Below are positions 57,050 to 64,000 of a stretch of 64,000 nucleotides of DNA, piece after piece. Location of the stretch: assembly GCA_026119935.1 (NCBI GenBank), contig JALRMH010000043.1:186001-250000 (forward strand), written 5' to 3'. The notes under the pieces are model-generated. The model was not told the DNA's origin. It did not search any database and saw nothing but the letters and a program-made list of their open reading frames with translations. The translations under genes and the position numbers were made by a program. Source of the DNA: Endothia cerciana (taxonomy: Eukaryota > Ascomycota > Sordariomycetes > Diaporthales > Cryphonectriaceae). The first letter of the stretch is position 1; each line of letters begins with the position of its first letter.

Positions 57050-59663
57050 CCTCCCGTCCGGCGACTTCCCGCGCCGCGGAGTTCACCGGCTGTTGCTTGT
57101 CGGGTGGATAGGGTACTCAGCCTTTGGAACTCTTGGGGACGGATTCCGCTGGGTGTGAGCGGGAGGATTATCCAGCAAGAATTTGGCTATTTGGAGGAAC
57201 TCGTCAGACGTGCAGGAGGAAATAACAGAAGGTGTGGGAGTGTGAGGGTGAGAATTCGGGTTTGTGAAACTCTCCTTGCAAGAAGTCCTGCAAGAATCCG
57301 TTGTAATAGTTTGAGATATATTATGAAAGCGGTGGCCGGCCAGCATGCGACGTAACCTTGCACCGTGATGCTTGCCTTTGGGCCCGATTCCCATGCCTCT
57401 TAAATGACATAAAGGGGCAGCCATTCCGTTATAACCTTGTTACGAAGGTAATGGGAATGCTCCGGCGAACAACTGGGGACCAGGAACAGTAGTCTTTTTT
57501 TGGAGCCACGATTCCGCAGCTGACCTTGGGACGATCGTCAGATCCTGGTGCAACGTCGTCTGGAGGGCCTGCAAATCAGGGACGGGACGAATTGCGTGCG
57601 ACCCACCCCGCCCGCCCCAGGCATCTTCACCACCACCAGTCCATTCCAGTGGCACCAGCCTCGCTGCCACCCTCGTGCCTCTGCATGGCCCCTTGGGTAT
57701 GACTTCATCTGGTGGATGGATCCCTGTTGTTTCATGGGTGCCACCATCCTGATTCCCAGCCGGGATCCACTCCAGCATGCTGTCGTGTTGGCGATTGGAT
57801 CTCTTGGCAGCGTTATCAGCTGCATCTTCACTGCCTGTCTGCCAACTTTCGACATCAACTTTGCAGGCACCGCCTCACCTGCCACGCGCAGTCGTGCCCC
57901 CGAAAGGTCCCGGGTCATGAGGTCGCCTCGACGGCGACCAGCTGCCTCCCTGTGGCTGTGACGGGTCCACAGACGATGACTGGGCCCTCCCTCGGCATTC
58001 ATCCCCCTCGCGCTCGCAGTCCTGTCTCGGCCGATGTGAGCAGCATAAACGGGACGGTCAGTCACAAATGCGCGACGAGACTCCGCACGTTTCGCCATCT
58101 CGCCCGTGGCGCCTGCTCAGCCTCCCCGCATCACCTGCACGCCCGTCCAAAGTGCCGCAGATCCCAGCCCAGACCATGGCAACTCGTCTAATCTGCTTTC
58201 TTTTCTAGTGGGGTGATGCAACACTAGGCGCTGTGGCCTCTCGTCCCGCTCCGCGGTCCGCGCGCCTTGTCCCATATTTTCGGGATCACGGCACCGGGGG
58301 CCTGGCGAGTTCTGTCTCGCGACTGGTGGGTGCACCTCTTGAAAGTTATGCCGTCCGCGAATCTGACGTAGACGTCGCAGGTAATAAATAACCTAGTCGC
58401 GCTGGATGACTCGCCGCGGCAAAAGGGATTGGGATATTATTCCACAGCAGCGGGCGAATCACCAGGCCGAACGATCCGCTGTTGCCGCTTCGGGTCGATT
58501 CTCACGATGGCTTCTTGCGAAAGCGTTTGGCCTCATAAACCTCCGCACAAATTCCTTCCTCAACCCTCTCTCGACTTCTCATCCGATTTTTCTCTCTTGA
58601 GTTCTTCACTTGCTTACTTCATTCTCTTCTTCCCCCCCCACCCTCTTTTCCAGAAAAAAAAACCCCCCCCCCCCACCCTGTCCAAAAAAGGCCTCTGCGG
58701 TTTGACCCCGTCGAAACGTTGTTTCCTTGCTATTCTCTACTTATCTGATCGTATTACTCCGTTTGCCGTTGCTCTTCTTCGCCAAAACAAAAGAAACGCC
58801 GGTGTCTTCTTTCCATAATGTAGGTGTACTTCATCTTGGCCAGTGGCGAAGGCAACATGTCTTGATCTGTCGGGGCGGGCAACCTTGGCCGAGAGGTCGC
58901 TCATGAAAGCATCGGATATGAGAATGTTCATCTGCCGTGCTGAAAGCCCCGCTCCCTTACCCCGCCCAAGACGAGACCTTTAGAGTTCACATCCCAGCTC
59001 ACCGACGTTTAATATGTGCTGCAGCCAGCCTCGAGGCCGTTGACGTGGGCTGCGACTGCCCCACAAAAAGAAGACCTGCAAGTGGCTGTTATGGGTCTCA
59101 TATACCAGAGGGCCCAGTCTCACATGTCGGGCTCTCAGAGACATCCTGCGCAACCGCGAGGGTCACGGCCTCGTGCCAAGTGCGCAGTCAGCCCAGACGT
59201 GCTTCGAGCTGAACCCGCGCTTTCATCGCGTCTGGGTCGGGTCAAGCAGACTAAAACTAGCCTGGAGAATATCTTCTTTGGTGAAGTGGAGGGAATGGCC
59301 CTGACTCCCTCGGCCTGTCTCCTGGACGACTAGGCGCTGCGCGTATTAGCTATCTGCTACCGGCTCAGACACCTCAGGTGAAGAACGGACCTGCGTGCAG
59401 AACATTGACAACTGGTGCTCTCAACGTAGAGACAGGAGTGAAGGCTCCATGACAACGACCCGCCCAGCCGGGTTAGGGTTGCCAGCGGCGCAGCATCTCG
59501 TACGTTGAAGGCGCTGGAGAAGCCGTGGCTGCCTAGGCTTGAATTCAGCGCTGGCCTAGTCCCCTTCTCGTGGGTCACTGTGTAGTTTCATCTTATAAAC
59601 GAGTTGTCCTTCCGTATCTCGGTCTTTCCAACACTTCACCCCACAACCCAACCGAGTGTCACC
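57050..59663. other. intergenic, about 2.6 kb
   Basis: Promoter of the membrane protein, then a long spacer. GC-rich frames at 57538-58191 have no motif. A long A-run followed by a C-run sits at about 58654-58674. Nothing supportable. Confidence 0.5.
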
Positions 59664-60473
59664 ATGGCAGACATGGACTGGCAACCCTCCCCCCTCGAGA
59701 CCATCCCCCCTAAGCCCAACCACCCACACACGCACATGGTCATCTTCCTCCACGGCCGCGGCGATGTGGCCCCAGATTTCAAGAAGGCCATCTCCCGCAA
59801 CACGTGGGCGGACTCGGCCGCCCGGAGCCCCGTCGACATCCTCCCGACCTTCCGCTGGGTCTTCCCCACGGCGGGGTGGAAACCCTGTGCCAACACGGCG
59901 GGCGGGGCCCCGCGGAGCATGAGCCAGTGGTTCGACGTGTGGGGCGGGCCGGAGAACCTGAGGCAGAGGGAGGAGGTGCAGCTCCCTGGGCTGAGGGAGA
60001 GCGTGCGGCGGATGCGGGACCTGGTGGGTGAGGAGGCCGCGAGGCTGGGGGGCCGGTATGACAAGGTTGTGATGATGGGGATCAGCCAGGGCGGCGCGAC
60101 GGGGGCCGCGACGCTGCTGAACCTGGGGTTTCCGGAGGGCTACGGGGGACCGAAGAGGCTGGGCGCGTTTGTGGGGGTCGCATGCAGGATGCCATTTCCC
60201 GAGAGGCCGCTGGGGGGATGGAGGGCGCTGCTGGGCCTGGATGGGGTGGAGGGGGGCAATGGGGTTCTGAGGAACACGCCGGTATTGTTGGAGCATTGTG
60301 TAGATGATACTATAGTAAAGGTGGAGGGCGGGAGGCAGTTGAGGGAGACGCTGCTTGGGTATGGGGCTCGGGCTGAGTGGAGGGAGTATCCTGATGGAGG
60401 ACATTGGTTCAACCCGCCACGAGGGCTTGAGGATCTGACAGCGTTCTTGGGCAAGGTTCTGCCCAAGGTTTAA
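59664..60473 (+). CDS. acyl-protein thioesterase-like / carboxylesterase
   Basis: Intronless 269-aa alpha/beta-hydrolase of the phospholipase/carboxylesterase (APT1-like) family. The start is ATG 59664 (MADMDWQPSPLE); the frame is open upstream to a TTG only. Features: HMVIFLHGRGD (oxyanion loop), FPTAGWKP, MSQWFDVWG, the nucleophile Ser in VVMMGISQGGATG, Asp in LLEHCVDDTIVK, and His in YPDGGHWFNPP. The conserved WFD motif and lack of a signal peptide fit cytosolic deacylation of proteins or lysolipids. Fungal genomes often have several such paralogues beside the single essential-type APT. Confidence 0.92.
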   Translation: MADMDWQPSPLETIPPKPNHPHTHMVIFLHGRGDVAPDFKKAISRNTWADSAARSPVDILPTFRWVFPTAGWKPCANTAGGAPRSMSQWFDVWGGPENLRQREEVQLPGLRESVRRMRDLVGEEAARLGGRYDKVVMMGISQGGATGAATLLNLGFPEGYGGPKRLGAFVGVACRMPFPERPLGGWRALLGLDGVEGGNGVLRNTPVLLEHCVDDTIVKVEGGRQLRETLLGYGARAEWREYPDGGHWFNPPRGLEDLTAFLGKVLPKV

Positions 60474-61329
60474 ATACAGTATGTAAAACGATCGACATTG
60501 TGAAAAGGGCTACGATCCCCCGCGGGATCATTGATCCACACCCAGACCCCTGTGAGGAAATAGAAGCTCTGTAAGCATAGAGAGAATAGATTAGATTATC
60601 TGGACAGAATGAATATCCTGTAAAATAAGCCCTAAAAGGCTGGTATAAGTAAGTATTCTAGCCCTAGCTTAGGATGCAGAAGTGTTATTCTACAACTCTT
60701 AGGTCTGATACGAGACTGGCAAAAGGCACGGGGCAACACGCCTGAGGACCGAGCATCCATCATTCCCTCATTCACCTAGAGAGAAAATGTGAGATAGCAG
60801 CACAAGAACTTTGGAGCTATCCATAACACCTAGATCAGAAACTAAGAATGTCTTCACTTAGCCCACAGAGGCTGTGACTGACGCTGCAAACGCAAGCGTG
60901 TTGTGGGCTGTGAAGTAGCAGCCGTACACGATGATGACCACCCACCCGCCACGAATACCCTGATCAGGATCGTAAAGTCGAGCCACAGACGGATATAGCC
61001 CCCTCCTCCCTTTTTGTCTTTTATATATATATATATATATATATATTTAAAAAAGGCCCCCGGGGGGGGGGACAGAGAGAAGAGACAAGGCTCTCCCTGG
61101 AAGCAGCTGTAGATCAAGGTTGTGGTAGTACACGTGGTAGTACTGCTCGTGCCTGACGGCTGACATGGGCCAGGGTCCTGCTCTTGTCTTATCTACTCTT
61201 ATCAATGGGCCTGCTGACGGAGGGGTCCCTGTCGGCGGACCTGCTGTTGGTCCGCTGCTCGTCATCCGTGCAATAACCCACCATAGGATGGACTAAACAT
61301 TATTTTCCTCCATATTCCATCTCGCCAAG
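60474..61329. other. intergenic with microsatellite
   Basis: Contains a (TA)n run at about 61022-61046 followed by a C/G run at 61057-61071. No gene seen. Confidence 0.5.
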
Positions 61330-62933
61330 ATGCGCCCCTCTGCGTCCGCCCACTTTCTACTCCTGCTGGGCTTCTCGCAGCGGGCCGTGAGCTCCCCGTC
61401 TCCTCGTCAAGGCGGCCAGGTTGTCCTCACGCCGCCATCCAGCCATGACCACGACGCCGCCTCGGGTCTCTTCGCCGATGCCCACGGCGAACATGCCGTT
61501 GACGATGGCATCCTGGCCGCTCTGAAGGCATACCCCGACCCGGTTGATGCGCTCATCTCCATCCAACCTGAGCTGGCTGCCCAGCTCGCCGAACGGCGCC
61601 TGGTCCACGTTCTTGATCAGACCAGGCCTGAATGGATGACGGAGGGAGATAAGCTACACCTCCGGAGGCAGGGGAAGAAGTTCATGGACATCACGGATCA
61701 CCAGGATCTGTACGAGGACCCTGTTAACACCTGGGCTGGGAAAGCCAGTCAGCAAACCCCCTTTCTTTCTTACCTGCCTTCACCTGGGCGACAAACCACT
61801 GACGCCCGTCATGGCCCAGAGCTCCCCAACCTGACCCACCAGAGGCTCGTCAAGCCACTCTTCCCCAAAGTCTCGACCGGGCGGATGCATGACGTCCTAG
61901 AGCACATGACCTCCTACTACAACCGCTACTACGGCGGGCCCATCGGCGAGGAGAGCTCACAGTGGCTGCACGACCACATCCAATCCATCATCGCCGAGTC
62001 CCCAGACCACACCCACATCTCCCTCGAGTACTTCACCCACCGCTTCCCGCAGTCGTCCATCATTGCGCGCTTCGAGCCCAAGGTCCGAGACTTCTCCAAG
62101 CCCCTGACCATCATCGGCGCCCACCAGGACTCGGCGAATTACCTGTTCCCGCTGCTACCCGCGCCGGGTGCGGATGATGACTGCTCCGGCACCGTGAGCA
62201 TATTGGAGGCGTTCAGGGTATTAGCTCTGAGCGGGTATGTGCCCAAGGATGGACCTGTGGAATTCCACTGGTATGCCGCTGAGGAGGGTGGGCTGTTGGG
62301 GAGTCAGGATATTGCCGCATACAAGAAGAAGGAGGGCGCCACTATCGGGGCTATGGTGGAATTTGTCTGTATCCCCGAGGCTGTACCGTTCGCACTGGTA
62401 GAGGGCTGACCCCGAGAACAGGACATGACCGCCTTCGTCGCCCGCAACGCTACGGAGAGCATCGGCTTCATCAAGACGGACGCAGATGCCGCTCTGACCC
62501 AGTGGGCCGTGGATCTGAGCACAGCTTACATCTCCATCCCCACAAGCGTATACGAGCTTACGCCGTGAGTGGTCCCTGCATGCTATCCACTCTCCCGAGT
62601 CGCGAGAACTAACGGGTGTGCTCTGCAGCGGTGCGGGCTCTGATTACATGTCCTACACTAAGTTGGGCTTCCCCTCGGCATTCGCAGCTGAGGGCAACCC
62701 AGTCGCAGGCGGCATTCCCGGCGAATTTGACCCGTATATCCATACCGCCAACGACAAAATGACAGTCGATGATGAGTACGGGTTTTTCTCTATCGACGTA
62801 AGTTGGGATCCCCCTCTCCATCCAGCGGCGCAGCATGCCTAATATATCATTTCAACAGCACATGGCGAGGTTCTCCGAATTGGCTATTGCCTTTGCTGTG
62901 GAGCAGGCTGGTTGGGACAACGCCTGGAGGTAA
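61330..62933 (+). CDS. secreted M28 family zinc aminopeptidase
   Basis: Exons 61330-62364, 62422-62564, 62629-62797 and 62859-62933 give 473 aa. Signal peptide MRPSASAHFLLLLGFSQRAVSS. A propeptide-like region of about 150 residues precedes the catalytic domain. The five zinc ligands of M28 are all visible: His of IIGAHQDSAN, Asp of GADDDCSG, Glu of WYAAEEGGLLG (with the adjacent catalytic Glu), Asp of EFDMTAF, and His of YIHTANDKM. The 62365-62421 intron must be removed to recreate EFDMTAF; read-through gives a stop. Closest in type to fungal leucine aminopeptidase 1 (Lap1/AP1). Confidence 0.95.
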
Positions 62934-63701
62934 AGGATATCAGGCGCAACCGAAGGACAATCTGTACCATAATCATCGAGAGACCCGAGATCAGTATATC
63001 TATCTGTCAAGTTAGATTCGCACCCCCGCCAATATCTGTGGCCCATGCCCCCAATAGTTGCGCCTATAGCCCCCTGCCAAGGGCTCATCCCCCAACACCT
63101 TCAGTGAGCGAGCCTTCCGGTGCCGTTTGGAATCAGTAAAATAAGGTTCTCTTGTGCTTCAGCTAGCCTGCAGCCACGTTCAGGGCACAGTACCAATCGC
63201 CAGGGATCAACGGGTACCGCCCGTCAGCAGCTATTTACCCCGCAAGTGGGTCACGTCCAAAAATGCATACTATGGTAGCAAGCACCGTCTGTCCCCCCCC
63301 CGTTGCTACCCCCCGCGGGATGGTGTCGGATGCACACCCACTTGAGAGGCTGCGATTGTGCACTTGTTAAGCAGCAGTGGCGCTAAGGCGGCGGATAGGG
63401 ATGGACAGCGCCTTAAGACGTCCGCGACGCCAGTCAGATGGGAGGGTTTCCCAGGAAGGCGCGAGATTCGAGGCCCCTTTACCGTCAGCATCTCAGTGGC
63501 TCAGCGGGTAGCTACCTGGGCATTCAGCTGAGGATGCAAGGCTAGTTCATATAAGTTCATATAAGAATAGATGGTCGCTCCCGCTCGCTAAACCCCCCTC
63601 TTTCGCCCTCCTCATGTTTTTGCAACGCTGCCTCAGCCAGACTACTTGTTTGATTGCTGCAGTTCCCTCGCGTATCAAGTCCCTGGCCGAAGGTGTACGA
63701 C
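62934..63701. other. intergenic
   Basis: About 770 bp. A direct repeat TTCATATAAG-TTCATATAAG lies at 63546-63565. A stretch at about 63497-63520 resembles a tRNA A box but has no matching arms. Confidence 0.5.
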
Positions 63702-64000
63702 ATGAGCGGACCAGAGGTCTTCAAGACGCTGCCCATGGGCAAGGTACGTTACGTCCTGACACGTTTTTTCTTCTTTTTTTTCTCTTCTTCACACTTGGTA
63801 TTTGTAGATCCTTGATAGGATCAGCTCTGATATGTGATCATCACCCAACAGGGCATCCACATGAACCTCCTCCTCGACGCCTCCCAGCCTGCCGGCTCCC
63901 TGGACCGGTGGCAGGCAGAGGTCGTCTGCGACGGCGACAAGGACGGGCAACCCTTCGAGGTGCCCCTGCACTGGCACAAGAAGCACTCGGAGCGCATGAC
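63702..64000 (+). CDS. cupin-domain protein, 3' end outside window
   Basis: ATG 63702 (MSGPEVFKTLPMGK), intron 63744-63851, then GIHMNLLLDASQPAG and FEVPLHWHKKHSERM running off the window. The HWHKKHSE stretch matches the first cupin motif (H-x-H-x-x-x-x-E), which binds the metal. The product and substrate cannot be named from a fragment. Confidence 0.7.

Noticed and set aside
57538..58191. GC-rich overlapping frames on both strands
   Set aside because: Open on several frames at once, with no motif, as expected from base composition.
63490..63565. tRNA-like A box (TGGCTCAGCGGGTAG)
   Set aside because: No pairing acceptor, anticodon or T-arm can be drawn around it.

Overview
This window comes from a filamentous ascomycete (Pezizomycotina, probably a sordariomycete). 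Genes carry short spliceosomal introns of about 50-130 nt with GTRNGY donors, CTRAC-like branch sites and YAG acceptors. There are two Zn2Cys6 regulators, GMC and tannase-family secreted enzymes, and long intergenic gaps. All splice models below were worked out by hand from frame, splice consensus and family sequence; no alignment program was run.

Layout. 0-2 kb: 3' part of a GMC oxidoreductase. 2.6-2.8 kb: a tRNA-Leu(CAG) gene that, besides its normal anticodon-loop intron, holds a 61-bp insert in the D-loop with every hallmark of a spliceosomal intron; this is the most unusual object here. 3.2-9.8 kb: an amino-acid permease and a class V PLP enzyme, divergently transcribed, next to a Zn2Cys6 regulator, a plausible small uptake/catabolism module. 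11.8-20 kb: a tannase/feruloyl-esterase gene with frame problems, an MFS transporter that has lost about one helix and its frame, and a second Zn2Cys6 regulator. 20-24 kb: gene-poor, with three 60-bp hairpin-forming repeats. 23.9-25.2 kb: a zinc alcohol dehydrogenase.

25.6-33.6 kb looks like a decayed tandem duplication. An intact GH93-like secreted glycosidase and a PD-(D/E)XK-like (DUF7924-type) pseudogene form one unit. A second pseudogene copy plus a 55-bp scrap of the glycosidase 3' end form the other. 33.6-40.5 kb: a GNAT acetyltransferase, a cysteine-rich secreted protein, an arylamine N-acetyltransferase and a frameshifted unknown gene. 43.6-51.4 kb: an MFS sugar transporter, the DEAD-box helicase Dhh1/DDX6 and a membrane J-protein. 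51.8-64 kb: relics of a decayed gene, a 2EXR-domain protein, a small membrane protein with a His/Gln repeat tail, an acyl-protein-thioesterase-like hydrolase, a secreted M28 aminopeptidase and the start of a cupin gene.

Housekeeping genes (Dhh1, J-protein, esterase) cluster in the right third. The left two thirds are accessory: secreted enzymes, transporters, regulators, broken genes and duplicated debris.
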